A stretch of DNA of 64,000 nucleotides from Azadirachta indica (GCA_022749755.1 CM040451.1:1364001-1428000); one strand, 5' to 3'. Shown: positions 11,836 to 24,269, counted from the stretch's first letter. Numbers and translations: made by a program. Notes: generated by a model from the letters alone, not told the origin.

Positions 11836-12882
11836 TGCCCCCTAGGTGTAATTTAGATGGTCTCGGATATGCTTAATACTCCTACGTTATCTTAAGTTTG
11901 ACTAACAATAAGAGATAAGAATTTAGTATTTCCTGAATAAGATTTCTCACTCATATTCAAAATCTTTTAAAATAAATATGTATCATATTTTAAAGAAAAG
12001 TAAGTTTTTATAATAAAATTTTATAAAAAATTGCATGTGCGTATTGAATATGATTTACTTTGATGCTAAGAAATTATTCATAAAATAAATCATTTAAAGG
12101 TGAAATAATTTTAAGAGAGTTAATTTTATTTTGGTTCCTCACATTTCACGAAATATCATTTTATTTAGCATATTTTATATATTAGGTACATATGAACATT
12201 TGATATTTTTCTCACAAGAAACAATTTTCAATCTCTTTATTCATCTCTTCATCTTCCATTTTTTCTTCTTTACATTTTCTTTCTTCTCCTAGTTGCATTA
12301 TTCTCTTCCTAATTTGCTCTGTTTTGGTCCATTTTTTTTCTTGTTTTTCCTCGTCCTCTTCTTCTTCCACCTCCTCTCTTTATTTTCCTCTTTCCTTCCT
12401 AAAAGTACTGTCAAATAAATGAAGTTTATTGATGGATTAGAAAGCCCCTTTAGTAACAGTAGAAAATTGAAAGATGTTTGGTCAAAGAACCAAAATAACA
12501 TGGACTGAAATATTTTGGATCAAAGTGATGTTTTTAAAACTACTAGGGACTTTTTTGTGTCTAATAAATAAAATATGTTAACTAAAAGGATATTTTCTAA
12601 AATAGCAAGTACCAAAATACTTGAATAGAGTGCTAATTTGTTCAATAGATAACATTGGTATTAAGACAAGATTATTAGTTCAAAACCATTTAAATATTAA
12701 AGCAAGTTATGAATGAATTGGTTGACTTGCAACGATCTTAGTATTTTAAATCTACCTCCAGAATTTCAACTACTGCAAGTACCTCACATATCACAAGGAA
12801 CAATATTCAATCTTAGATATTACATGTAAAAGTACCAAACCTTACATCTGCAAAAGGAAATGTGACCAAAACATAAAGTGAA

Positions 12883-13178
12883 ATGAAGCCTCAAAGTTCT
12901 TCGACCCCTCTTCTTTGATTTTCTCCTTTTACTTTCATTCCATCAGAAAATTTATAGTGATGCTCATGACAATTTTCTTCAATGTCTATATCTACACTCT
13001 AAGAATTCCACTTCCATTTCGAAAGTGATTTATACTCAAAACAACTCTTCATACACATTGATCTTGGAATTTACCATACAAATCCTTAGGTTTTCAACAC
13101 CCATGACCCCAAAACCTCTTGCTATTGCCACACCCTTTTATGTGCTCACGTTCAAGTAGCCATTCATTGTTTGCCCTC
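12883..13178 (+). pseudogene. BBE-like N-terminal fragment, plus strand
   Basis: From ATG 12883 the plus strand resembles the first about 100 codons of the BBE gene but jumps between frames. The start MKPQSSST meets a stop after 11 codons, the signal-peptide continuation is in the next frame, then KNSTSISKVIYTQNNSSY and FSTPMTPKP are clear, and after another shift AHVQVAIHC matches SHIQATIKC of the intact protein. Homology then stops before the FAD-histidine motif. At least two frameshifts and a 3' truncation mark it as dead. It faces away from the BBE stub at 6.7 kb, so the spacer of unit 2 once lay between divergent BBE genes. Confidence 0.82.
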
Positions 13179-13512
13179 AATTTGATTATCATCTAACATG
13201 AAGCTATTATCATACCTCGTCGTCACCTATATGTTCACCATCAAAATCTGTCAATAGTTATTGCCTAGAATTTGAATGCCTTAGTCTCCCCTTTAGTTTT
13301 CCACAATCTTGAAGTGAAAAGCACTCTATGCATTTGTACAAAAGTGCAATAGGGCATCAGGCTAATTTAGTCCAAATTCTTGAAAAGTGGCATTATTTAT
13401 TACAAATTATGCATTATGGCATTTTTGAATTTTTGCCCTCAAATAAGGGCATTTTCGAATAATTCCCTTATTGGTTCTCCCACACCCTGCCCTATTGATC
13501 TACACATATAGA

Positions 13513-16500
13513 TAAAACCCTAGATTCTACTTTTCATTCCTATATTAACAAGCTATATCTACCTCTCAATTTTCACACCCAGTGGAAACACGATCAATAG
13601 ACAACACTATGCTCGCCCTTGCCTACTCTCGTCACTTCTCCAACTCCCTATCGTCGTTGTTTTTTTTTCCCACACAGCCTATCGTCGTCGCTTCTCCATC
13701 TTGTGTGCGATCATTACTTTTATTACCACTACCCTAAGCCATGAACCTATCATCGTAAGGTAATCACTTATATTGCAATCACCCTAAGCCATTAACCCAT
13801 TACTTGTCATTACTTTTTATTTTGGTTTGCTTGAAGAAAACATAAGGATGTTGTTGAATGAATTAACAAAGTAATGCTTCTAGTCTATGACTGGCATTAA
13901 ATTATAGGCTTTCAATAACAGTAATTATCAGATGTTTATAGCATATACATTATAGTTAATGTAAAATTAATATTTATAATATCCCATAATACTATAAATT
14001 CAAATTTCTGTACAAACCCAATTTATAGTAAGCATGTCAAAATTCTATTTCAATTAATTCTGCACACTTGTGTTTCTTTCTTTTTAGAGAATTGTTGTGC
14101 ATTTGAAGTTGCTGTTACGACATTGTTGTTGCGAAATTGTTGCAATTTGAAAGTTTCTTCGGTTATTTAGTTTGAAAAAATATAATGTATGTTTGAGAAA
14201 GCTACAAAGAAATAAGGTCATTTTAAGTAAGTTATATATATTGTATAATGTTTCCAGTGAACCTATTTTAATTACATGGTTTTGTGTATTTAGTTGAATG
14301 CTTGAATTTATCAATTCCTTGACGCATATGACGTTATAATTGTGCAGCATTGGTCTTGATCATTTTTGCTTCCGAATTCCAAATGGCTTCTTTCATATCA
14401 TGTAAAAATCATCCTCATCTTAGCAATTCTAATATATTTTAAACTGGATTTTGTAATCACCAATCTAAATTTTCTTGTAGTCCTTTTCTAGTAGTTTTTA
14501 GACATGAACATGGATGTGTTCGGGGATAAATTGATGAATTATAGTTCATTTTTACATGATAATCTTTATCTTGGAAATTTAACAAGAATTGAGAGTTTTG
14601 ACGATGTCACTTCTCATTTAAGAAGCCTGGCTCCTACTCACTCGAGCTATATCAACATACCTTTCAAGCTAGTTCATGTCAAGAATCTCTTTAAAGTAGA
14701 AACCCATCAACACAAAATGAAAGTTAAGCACTATTATTGTTCTTTGTGACAGCAGATAAAGAAATAATTATTTCATAATATTTAATTGACTTTTTTCCTG
14801 CTTACTACTTAACAAATGTTAATCATTTTAAGTGTTCGATATTAGTTAATAATTAAAAACTAAAGTTATTAGATTCTAAAAATCCAATCTTAAATTCAAG
14901 GTAAAAATTAGTAATGCATGCATGTGTAACTTATGTAAAGTGTCACTTTCATTTATTTATTTATATTTTCCCATTATTGAGTTTGAAGATTCTTCTAATT
15001 AAAAATCAAAGATAATTTAAACTATATTATAAGAAATCTGATATATTTAATTGAATAAATCATTAAATTCTTAAGTTAAAGTGACCGTAATATTTTAATA
15101 AGAGAAAAGTATTGGACTTTAGATGATAATGGATTAATGCATTTAGGAAAAGTGAAAAGAATAATGTTCGGGCTTGGAATTGACCAAGACAAATATGACA
15201 AGAGAAAAATAGGCTTTGGTGAGCTAATTAAGAAACGAAAACAAAATAAGTGTAGATTTTTCAACTAATAGAAATTGGTAGACTGGATCTAATAGGGTCC
15301 GGTTGGGGCGCGGTAGTCGGGCTAAAAAACATGGACAAGTTGGGAACAAGTTCGTCTTTTTCAAAATTATGGAAGGGTGAGTTCATGATACACTCGCCCT
15401 TAAAAGGTCAGGTTCGAGGATAGAAATCCCTACCCTAAACCTACCCCATTGCCATCTTTAGGTCAAGCAAAAGTATTTATAGATTTTCTCAAACTTTCTA
15501 TGTTGAGTTTTTCAAACCTCAGGAGAGGTATGTGTTAATTCCTCTAATCTAATTATAATGAGATACAGAAATTTCTTATTTGTGTATTGAGATCAATAAT
15601 CTCTTAAATCATTGTAAATTATATGAACTAGACACTTTTAACTAATGAGATTATATGTAACCTATTTATTTAATGTATAATTAATAGACCATAACAAAAT
15701 GCATGTGAAATATAATTTTAACAGTTGAAACTACATAAATTTAATAAATTTACAAAGGATATAAGAAATTGTGTAAAATAGCGGTGTTCAATGAATGGGA
15801 TTTGGTGAATTTGAACAAAACCATATTCGATCCATTATTTGGTGAATTAGAACTTTTTCAATCAAATTCGATCCATTATGATAGAATTTGATGAGACTCA
15901 ATCCATTAAAAAAAAAATTTCAAATTGGATCTAACCTAATCCAATCCAAATAAATTAAAAATGTTTAATTTTTAGTTTTAATATTGTTTATATATTTCAT
16001 TAATTAAGATAATCAAAAAGGTAGTATATAATTTATTTAAACCTTTAAGCAAATACATCCATTCAAAGTAAATAACAAAAAACAAATATATAAATAGTTA
16101 TAGTTAGGTTCTTTTCAATAAAAAAAAATATGTTCTTCAAAGTTACATCTAAAATAAAAAAGTGCAAAAATAATTAAAGTAAGTCTATATAAATACATGA
16201 CTAAAAATTATAACCCTTCACATAATATTCTTATGAAATTTTACTTTAGCTAAAAAAATATTTATATCGTAAATAAAAAATGTTGATCATTAGAAAAATA
16301 AACCAAAAAGATAAGATTGAGAAGAGAAAAAGGAAAGATTAAAAATGTGATTATGTTTGAGTGTATATAGGATATATATTTGTATACAAAGATATTGTAC
16401 TTTACCCTAAGTTTTTGAAAAAAAAACACATATCCCCTAAGTTTATAGCATAAGTTAGATACCCCTTACTTTAAAAAAAAACGTGAAAATACTCCCTGAC

Positions 16501-16520
16501 TTTAATGAAAATCACGCTGT
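13513..16520 (+). repeat. Segmental duplication, unit A
   Basis: About 3 kb aligned by eye with 17351-20720 in direct orientation, from ATTCTA(C/T)TTTTCAT through an exon-like ORF and a G-rich block (15290-15465 against 19085-19260) to the TAGATACCCCTTACTTT block (16458/20665). Flanks are unrelated. The 5' portion (about 13560-13740) looks like spliced leader DNA, with pyrimidine-rich sequence and CGTAAGGTAATCA as a possible donor. No named gene is recognised. Confidence 0.85.
14480..14749 (+). other. Exon-like ORF of unknown family (unit A copy)
   Basis: After a T-rich tract with possible AG acceptors, an open frame from ATG 14504 encodes 81 residues. It starts MNMDVFGDK and contains NYSSFLHDN, RIESFDDVTSHL and SLAPTHSSYI, and ends at TGA 14747-14749. 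It looks like real coding DNA because the unit B copy keeps the same peptide pieces. I do not recognise the family and see no complete gene around it. It may be an exon of a duplicated, now decayed host gene. Confidence 0.4.
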
Positions 16521-16524
16521 AATC

Positions 16525-16850
16525 CTAAGTAGTATATATACATGCATATGAAGAATCCATAATCATCGGACATGGTTAACTGATGAGGGATGCCATGCAA
16601 CAGCCGAAAGTATATAAAAGCTAACAAATCCTTAACAACATCTCTCTAGTACCTATAGAATACAACCTACTGCAGTAAGTGAGGCAGTAATGGACATAAT
16701 GACTATATAGTGGTGCCCATCTCGCCATCTCCATATGTATTTGATGATGATCATAGACTGTGATTCGCAGACCAAGTAAATCAACTACATATGCCATCTA
16801 GTGGTCACGCATACATTAACAGGAATGTACATAATTTTAACAAGCCGCTG
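16525..16850 (-). pseudogene. Ulp1/C48 cysteine-protease-like remnant
   Basis: On the minus strand, MYIPVNV followed by RWHM and a hydrophobic strand resembles the segment around the catalytic His of plant Ulp1-type proteases. About 80 codons on, MSDDYGFFICMYIYYLG matches the block around the catalytic Cys, with the usual D-C-G replaced by D-Y-G. Stops and frameshifts lie between. Such domains are carried by MULE, CACTA and related plant transposons. The whole segment 16520-17340, which separates duplication units A and B, is probably part of the same element. Domain identity rests on motif reading only. Confidence 0.45.
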
Positions 16851-18319
16851 GTCTCTGTGCACTCGGCTCTATCTCCCCAACATATACGACTCTAAATCAG
16901 TACATAGGTAGAAAGTCCAAAAGAAAGATCTCCTGATAGATAACCCTTCCATGCCATAAGAATCAATGTCTATGCAGAGACAAAACACATCATAAAAATA
17001 GAAAAACCATTTTAACCATTATAAAATTAAGAAAACTATATTGCATAACGTACATATAAATGTGTGGAAGAAACAATTCAATCTTAGGGCTTTACCTCTC
17101 GGAGAATCATCTGCTGGTATGTTAACATATCCAAATATCGTTTATATGTTGCGTGAACAACTGTTTAACAATAAACCAAACATACCGAACCCATTGTAAT
17201 GCATTTGCAATGAAAATTAAATAAATGTTGTAATAATTCACTTACTGTGTCATGTAGCCAAACCTTGCAGTCAGGTACACCCCTCACCTACTGTAGAATT
17301 ACTGTCACTTTAGTGGCTCAATAGACACACCTGGAGCATCAAGGCAATAATCCATAGATTCTATTTTTCATCCCTAAATTAACAAGCCATGTCTACCTTT
17401 CAGTTCTCACACCCAGTGGAAGCAAGATTGACAAACGACACCATGCTAGTCCTTGCCTACCGTAATCACTTCTCGAACTTGCCTGTCATCGTTGTTCTTT
17501 CCCACGCAATTTGCTGTCGTTGCTTCTTCATCTTGTTTGTGGTCATCACTTATATTTCCACTACCCTAGACATTGACCCATCACTGTGAGGTAATTGCTT
17601 TTACCGCTATTATTCTAAGCCATTAACCCACCGCTTGCTATCATTACTTTTTATTTTGGTTTGCTTGAAGAAAACATAAGGATGTTGTTGACTGAATTAA
17701 AAAGTAATGCTTCTAGTCGATGACTAAAGCATCAAAATATAAGCTTTCAATAACTGTAGTTACCAGAAGTTTGTAGTATATACATTATAGTTTATGTAAA
17801 ATTACAATTTATAATATCTCATAGTACGATAAATTCAAATTTCTGTACAAACCCAATCTACAGTAAGAATTCAAAATTTTATTTCAATCAAATTTTGTAC
17901 CTATGTTTCCTTTTTTTAAGAGAATTGTTATGCATTTAGAGTTTCTGTTACAACATTGTTGTTGTAGATATGTTGCAATTCGGTAGTTTCTTTGGTTATT
18001 TGGTTAGAAAAAAAATACAATTAATGTATGTTTGAGAAAGCTACAGAGAAAGAAACTCATTTTAAGCAAGTTATATTTATTGAAAAATGTTTCCACCAAA
18101 CTTATTTTAATTACATGGTTTTGTATATTTAGTTGAATGCTTGAATTTTTCAATTTCCTAGTGCATATGACATTGTAATTAAACAGCATCGGTATTGATT
18201 CATTTTTGTTTCAGAATTTTGATTGGCTTCTTTCATATCATGTAAAAATGATCCTCATCTTAGCAGTTCTAATTTTGACATGGACTTTGTAACCACCAAT
18301 TTAAATTTTTTTGCAGCAG

Positions 18320-18545
18320 TTTTTGGACATGAACATGGATGTCTTTAGGGATAATCCATGAATTAAATAGTTCATTTTTACATGATCATCTTTGTCTTAG
18401 AAATCTACCAAGAATCGAAAGTTTTCGCGATGTCACTTCTTATTTGAAAAGCTTGGCTCCTGCCCATTCGGGCTATATTAATGTACCTCTCAAGCTAGTT
18501 TGATGTCAAGAATCTTTTTAAAGTAGAAACCCATCAACATAAAAT
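18320..18545 (+). pseudogene. Exon-like ORF of unknown family (unit B copy, broken)
   Basis: After a T-rich tract ending TTGCAG the sequence reads MNMDVFRDN, then a deletion shifts the frame at the position of KLMN. The later pieces matching SFRDVTS and SLAPAHSGYIN are in another frame. Compared with 14504-14749 it is a pseudo-exon. Confidence 0.45.
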
Positions 18546-20220
18546 AAGGATAAAACTAGTATATCTAGATATTTGAAAGTTAAATATTAATGTTGTTTGT
18601 TGTGATGGCAGATGAAGAAATAGTTATTTCATAATATTTAATTGACTTTTTCTTGTCCTGCTGCTTACAAATGTCAATCATCTTACAATCCAATCTTAGA
18701 TTCAAGGTCAAAATTAGTACTGCATGTATGTGTAACTTATGTGAAGTGGCACTTTCATTTATTTATTTATTTATTTATCATTTCCCATTATTGACTTTGA
18801 ACATTGTACTATTCCAATTAAAAATCGATTAGAATTTAAACTATAATATAAGAAATATATTAATTTTTAATTGAATAACTTATTAAATTCTTGAGTTAAA
18901 GCAATTGTAATATATTAATATGAAAATGTGACTTTAGATGATATCGGATTAATGCATTTAGGTAAAGTGAAAAAAATAGAGTTTGGGCTTGAAATTGACC
19001 AAGACAAATATGACAAGGGAAAAACAGCCTTTTGTGAGCCAATTAAAAAATGAAAAAAAAAAAAAAAAAAGAGCCGATTTTCCAACTAATAGAAATTGAT
19101 CAAACTGGGTCAAATGAAGCTGGGTTGGGGCGGGGTAGTTGGGTTAAAAATAGGGACAAGTTGGGAACAAATTTGTCTTTTGCAAAATGGGGGAGAGGCT
19201 GCCCAAACAAATCGGGTTCGAGGATGGTAATCCCTACCTTGAACCTACCCTAGTTCCGTCCTTAGGTCAAGAGAAAGCGCATATAGTTTTTCCAAACTTT
19301 CTATATGTGAGTTTCTCAAACCTCGAAGGAGTTATATGTTAATTCCCCTAACTGAATTACCGTGAGGTGTGGAAATGGGGTTTAATGAGGGCCTAGCCTA
19401 ATTTCCTTTAGCCTAAACTAATAATTCTAGAGCTTGCTTATTTGTGTCTTGAGATCAATAATCTCTTAATGTTACATAATTTCTTAAATTATTGCAAATT
19501 ATGTGAACTAGACACTTTTAACTAATGAGATTAAATCTAACCCATCTATTTAATGTATAATTAATATATCATAAGTAAATGCATGTGAATGTAATTTTAA
19601 TAGTGGAAATTACGTAAATTTAATAAATTTACAAATGATATAAGAAATTATGTAAAGTAAGGGTGTTCAACAGATCAGATTGGGCGGATTTGACTAAAAC
19701 CATATTCGATCCATCATTTGGCAAATTGGAACATTTTCAATCCAACCCCATCCAGTATAATAGAATCTGATCCAACCCAATTCATTAAAAAAATTTTCGA
19801 AGTTGATCCAAACCTATCCAATCTAAATAAATTAGAAGTATTTAATTTTAGTTTTAATATTGATTATATATTTTATTAATGAAGATAATAAAAAAAAAAA
19901 TAGTATATAATTTATTTAAACCTTCAAGTAAATACATCCGTCCAAACTAAATAACAAACAATGAATATATAAATAATTTTAATTGGGTAATTTTCAATAA
20001 AAAAAATTATGTTCTCAAAGCTACATCTAAAATAAAAAAAAAGTGGTAAAAATAATCACGGTAAGTCTATAAGAATACGTAATTAAAATTTATAACACTT
20101 CACATATTATTGTTATCAAATTTTACTTGAACTAAAAAAATAGTTATATCATAAATAAAAAATGTTGATTATTTGAAAAACAAACCAAAAAATAAAATTG
20201 AAAAGAAAGAAAGATTAAAA

Positions 20221-20558
20221 AATGTGATTTACATTTATTTTATAAAGTAGAATAATATATTATTAATATAGTAGAAAGTTAAGAACAAGAACAGTCCCAA
20301 GATTATTAGGACAGTTAAGATCATACAAATAAAAATAAAATTACCAAATACACTGGCAAGAGACTACATGAAAAAGAAACAGCATAAGCTGCAGCTTTTA
20401 AAGATTGCAAGACTTCCCACAGCAACAATTTTCCAGCAAAACCAGAAATAGCAATGAAAGCAAAAGGCATAAAATTAGCAGTAGATCGCCAGTAAGCAGC
20501 GGCAGAAAATATGTATTTGCAGTAGTCATCAAAGAACCAGCAAAGAATGTGATTTACA
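20221..20558 (-). mobile_element. Retroposon-like insertion with 13-bp target-site duplication
   Basis: AATGTGATTTACA occurs at 20221-20233 and again at 20546-20558, flanking 312 bp that are absent from the unit A copy (about 16340). Read on the minus strand, the insert ends in an A-rich TATAAAATAAA tail. A perfect 13-bp duplication plus an A-rich 3' end is the signature of a 5'-truncated LINE or a SINE. I see no conserved coding motif. Confidence 0.65.
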
Positions 20559-20720
20559 CATTTGAGTGTATAAATGATTTATATTTGTATGTAGTGATAT
20601 TGTATTCTAACCCAACTTTTTGGAAAAAAGCACATATTCCCTAGGTTTATAGCATATGCTAGATACCCCTTACTTTAAAAAAATGTGAAAATACTCTTTA
20701 ATTTTACTGATAACCTCGAA

Positions 20721-21500
20721 TTTCTATTCTTAATATAAATTATCTATTTTACCCCTAAACTATTCAAAGACATATATATATATATATATATATATGACCA
20801 TATTATGCTCTTTCTTATTTTGTAAATAATAATATAATTTGGTTTTAACGTTTAAATTTGAAAGTTATAATAATATTTTGACCTTAATTATTTTTCAAGA
20901 AAAATAAATTGTACAAATTAAATATTAATAAGCACAAATAGAATTATATAAATTGAATAATATAAAGATTGTAAAGAATTATAAAAGAAAACTCATTAGA
21001 CATAATTATATATAAAAATTTAATACCAATAACTAGTAATCTATTACAAAAGATTAAAACATAATTAAAATATTATTAAAGAAATTACCTTTGATTTTTT
21101 TTTAATTTTGGCATTTCAATGAGAATTGGGAAGTTTGGGATGAGGAAAATTAATTGAATGAGAATTGAAGGGAGTTGAATGAATTGTCTTGAGAGTGTTG
21201 AAGAAATTGCCATGAAAATTTAGGTGAAACTTGAAAGAGAAGGGTGGCAGGGTGATGATAGAAGGATTATGGTATTAAGCAAGATGCCATCGTAAAATCC
21301 TTGCACAAATAGTTGTATCAAATAAAAATTGTCTTTGTATGATTTCCATTGAAATAATAAAACAAAGAAGTTGGAACAAATTTGTCATAATTTTTAAATG
21401 GAGTTTTCTGGAGAACAAACTTTGAGAAGGTAGAGTAGAAATTAGTATGAGATTGTATAATAAAGTCATTAAAATGAGCTAACATACTCAATAAAAAAAA
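20721..21500. other. AT-rich intergenic DNA, no gene seen
   Basis: Contains a TA microsatellite at about 20769-20795 and otherwise unique AT-rich sequence. A short minus-strand ORF at 21275-21469 shows no recognisable motif. Confidence 0.6.
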
Positions 21501-21598
21501 AACATTTATTCTTCTTCCCTAGTTCATTTTTTTTTTTTACAGACGTGATTGTTTCTCGTATTTTTTGAAGAAAACATCCATTTGTGTTTGAGTTAGGA

Positions 21599-21930
21599 TT
21601 AGACTTTTGATTGAGCTGAAGAATAAGCCCTTTTTTTTTTTTTTTGTAACACTAGTTCTTGCGATCGACTCACTTCTTTCAAATTATTTCTCATTATTAA
21701 GAAAAGGTAACAAAGATAAATTTTGAGCTTGTTTATAGCAATAGTAATTAATCGTTGTTCTTTTAAGGTCAACCTATTCACCTATCTAGATAATATTGTT
21801 CCTTGTTCACTAAAAAATCAACTAATTAAAACTCATATTTTTATAATCAATTTGATCCTCGACTGGATTGGGGCAAACACCTACGAAAAGATCGCTTGGA
21901 TTTAAGAAAGCGTGGCTTGAATTTATTCAT
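21599..21930 (-). pseudogene. rps18: Plastid ribosomal protein S18 gene, nuclear pseudocopy
   Basis: From ATG 21930-21928 the minus strand gives MNKFKPRFLKSKRSFRR, the highly conserved start of plastid S18. A frameshift follows within the next residues, and the frame later recovers as MNRLTLKEQRLITIAI, another S18 hallmark. Further indels lie in the segment corresponding to LPFLNNEKQFER. A stop falls at 21601-21599. S18 belongs to the small plastid ribosomal subunit; this copy cannot make it. Identification rests on recognised S18 motifs. Confidence 0.88.
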
Positions 21931-22134
21931 AATTTATTTACTCCTTATCGCTAAAATCCCATTTCGATAAAATCAAAAATAATTTATAGATTTATAGAAT
22001 TAACTAAGAGGATTTAGGTTGTCTATACTTATTTATTTGTATTTGTTTCCATTTAAATATATGAAATAATATAGATATCTATCTATATTATTTTTTCATA
22101 TTCCTTGGATGAGTGACACACAAGCACTCTTTAT

Positions 22135-22239
22135 CTATTTCTTTATCTCTCCATGAATTATATATGTGTAACAATGGGGATAGAATTTTCTCAATTCCAA
22201 TCGACTGGTGTATTTTGTCAATTCTTTTGATTTTTTCTG
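22135..22239 (-). pseudogene. rpl33: Plastid ribosomal protein L33 gene, 3' fragment
   Basis: The minus strand reads [13 protein letters not shown], then IIHGEIKK and a stop (22137-22135), which is the conserved C-terminus of plastid L33. In functional L33 the second zinc-ribbon motif is C-P-Y-C, whereas here it is Y-P-H-C, so one Cys is lost. A one-base deletion precedes SRLEL. The 5' part is missing beyond about 22239. Confidence 0.85.
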
Positions 22240-23640
22240 TTTATTTTTTTAATTTTTAAAATCTTAATACTTGGACTTGGCCTATAGACTTATCAAGAAT
22301 TATTGAATTAAGATTAATAAATTATTACCTGTCGACCCTATAGGCGGACATGGCCTATGAAAATTAAGCCCATGCGGGCTCATGTACCGGTCTATCGAGG
22401 CCAAGTTTCTAAAATCAAAGCCTAGCAAGGTTTATAAAGCTCATGAGTCAACTCAATAATTAATAATTTTTTTAAATAATGTAAAATTTTGTTATTATTA
22501 ATTGTAAATAATAAAATTAATAGTTTAATTAAAAAATAGTAAGATAATTTATATTTAAAATATTATTATATTACTTTTAATAGATTGGATCAAATTCTTG
22601 CGGATTGACAATGTCAATTTACAATCCAATCCACTGTAACCGGATTTTAGATTTCTAAATCCAATCCAATTTATTAATCCACCAAATCAACTAAAAACAT
22701 ATCAAATCAAATTGGATTCTGAACATCCCTACTCTTTATAAATATATTTAAAGAGAGACACTTATGAATAAGTAATTTAAAAATAAGATTTATGAATGAT
22801 TTGAGTAGTTCTCTTAATAACATATTATTCATTGGCTATAATAAAATTTAAATTATTATATAATCTAAAAAACAATTCAAATTCGCCCTTACTCTAGTTA
22901 AGATATATTTACTAAACTCAATTATTAACTACTTATAATTTTTATTTATAATATTATAGTTGTGAATAGGAAAAATTACCAATACCCTCCTAGATGCTCA
23001 CTTGACTTGTTTCTCCTTAGATCAAAATATTGAAACACTCCTTTCTGATTAGAAACATTTTGTTAAATTAATAAAATTATATTAACTCTTACAAATGTGT
23101 AATAAGATAAAAATTCTGTCGCTGTCTCACACACACACATAATTTTATAATGAAAATTTTCTTTGTTATAAAATATGTTACATATTTTTCAATAGCATAA
23201 TATTGCCACACACATAATTTTTTATCATATATCCTATGATCAAGTACTCAAAAAGAAATTAATGTCAAAAAATTGAAATTAAATAATTGTAAAAATGAAT
23301 GCGTGATAAATAAATTGAACACGGAGATTAAATAAATATTGAACTAAAATATAAACATTGAATAACAATAAATATTTTGGAAATTGAATATTAACATCGC
23401 TAGAAAACTGGTCATAGATGATAATAATATCTGTCAAGGACAGCAATTCGTGACGATAATGTTTATCTATCAACTAAAGTACATTCATGCTTTAAAGTAA
23501 TGAAAAAGCCTATCATCCAAGAAACAAAATTTTACTATTTATAATTAATAAAAAAAATTTACACTATTTGTACCATTAATTTTACTATTTATAATTAATA
23601 AAAACCAAAATTGTTAATAAGCTCCATGTAAAAAATGTCT
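22240..23640. other. AT-rich intergenic DNA, transposon-like scraps only
   Basis: At 22330-22440 and 22560-22735 there are G/C-richer pieces (GGATTCTGAACATCCCTAC and related) that resemble subterminal motifs of small non-autonomous DNA transposons. Similar phrases recur in other orientations at 15780, 19670 and 38870. No complete element and no gene are seen. Confidence 0.45.
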
Positions 23641-24269
23641 TCAGTCAAAGGTCGGGGAGAAAATAAATCAATGAAGCAAACATATGTGACGAGAATGGAG
23701 CATACTTTATTGTGTGATCTTTGCCCCCAAATATTATAACAGTGTTTTGAGGATGGAAATCCAAATCATTTATATGCTTGTGTAGCCAAAGCAGTAGTTA
23801 ATAAGAGTCTTTAAGAAATTCCAATTACCTACACATTTCAGACTCCAAGACACAATGCAGATAATTTAAGAAGACATCGTCTAGTTATGCAGCCTGTCAT
23901 CCAAAAAACAAGTAACTATTAGATGCACCTTAGTTATTAAAAAAGTACAATGAAACTTCCAAACTCGGTAGTGAACGGAGAAAATAATTGAACATGCTGG
24001 GTTTGAAAGTAGCTTCTATATCAACTACATGAATTGAATACCCTGAGTCAAACTTAGGAATGTTTAATAGACGATAAAAGACCTGACTTTGGGTGAACGT
24101 CATAAGATTTTCAATTGGGCAATCAGAAAAGAAAAAAAAAAGACCTCAATAATCTGAAGACTAGATTAGATACTTGTCCTTGATGCAAACTACTAGTAGG
24201 TATACAAAAGCAAGGGCTAACAGTCTTCTCTCCTCCATTTGTAAAATGCGTGTTGTCTAGGACCTTGCT

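Larger units (their letters stand above)
6709..12665. repeat. Segmental duplication, unit 2
   Basis: Direct partner of 1141-6490. It contains the BBE stub, a well-preserved promoter TATATAA (6996-7002, minus), the AT-rich spacer, and two additions absent from unit 1: a 1.25 kb insertion at 9621-10873 and an internal tandem duplication at about 11505-11835. No functional gene is seen. Confidence 0.85.
17351..20720 (+). repeat. Segmental duplication, unit B
   Basis: Partner of 13513-16520. It is longer mainly because of a 312-bp insertion at 20234-20545. It has an A-run near 19051-19070. Its copy of the exon-like ORF is broken. Confidence 0.85.
21500..22239 (-). other. Plastid DNA insertion in nuclear DNA (rpl33-rps18 segment)
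   Basis: The minus strand reads in plastid gene order: 3' end of rpl33, an AT-rich spacer (about 21931-22134), then rps18 from its start codon onward. Both genes carry indels, so this is an old nuclear copy of plastid DNA. Coordinates of the left limit are approximate, since homology fades in poly-T runs after the rps18 stop. Confidence 0.85.

Noticed and set aside
15290..15465. G-rich block resembling a SINE B-box (GGTTCGAGGATAG)
   Set aside because: No A-box at the right distance, no A-tail and no TSD; it is simply part of the A/B duplication.
22558..22735. Paired GTGTTCA/GAACATCCC motifs at 19.67 and 22.72 kb as ends of one DNA transposon
   Set aside because: The intervening 3 kb contains unrelated units (unit B end, plastid insert), so the motifs are separate scraps.
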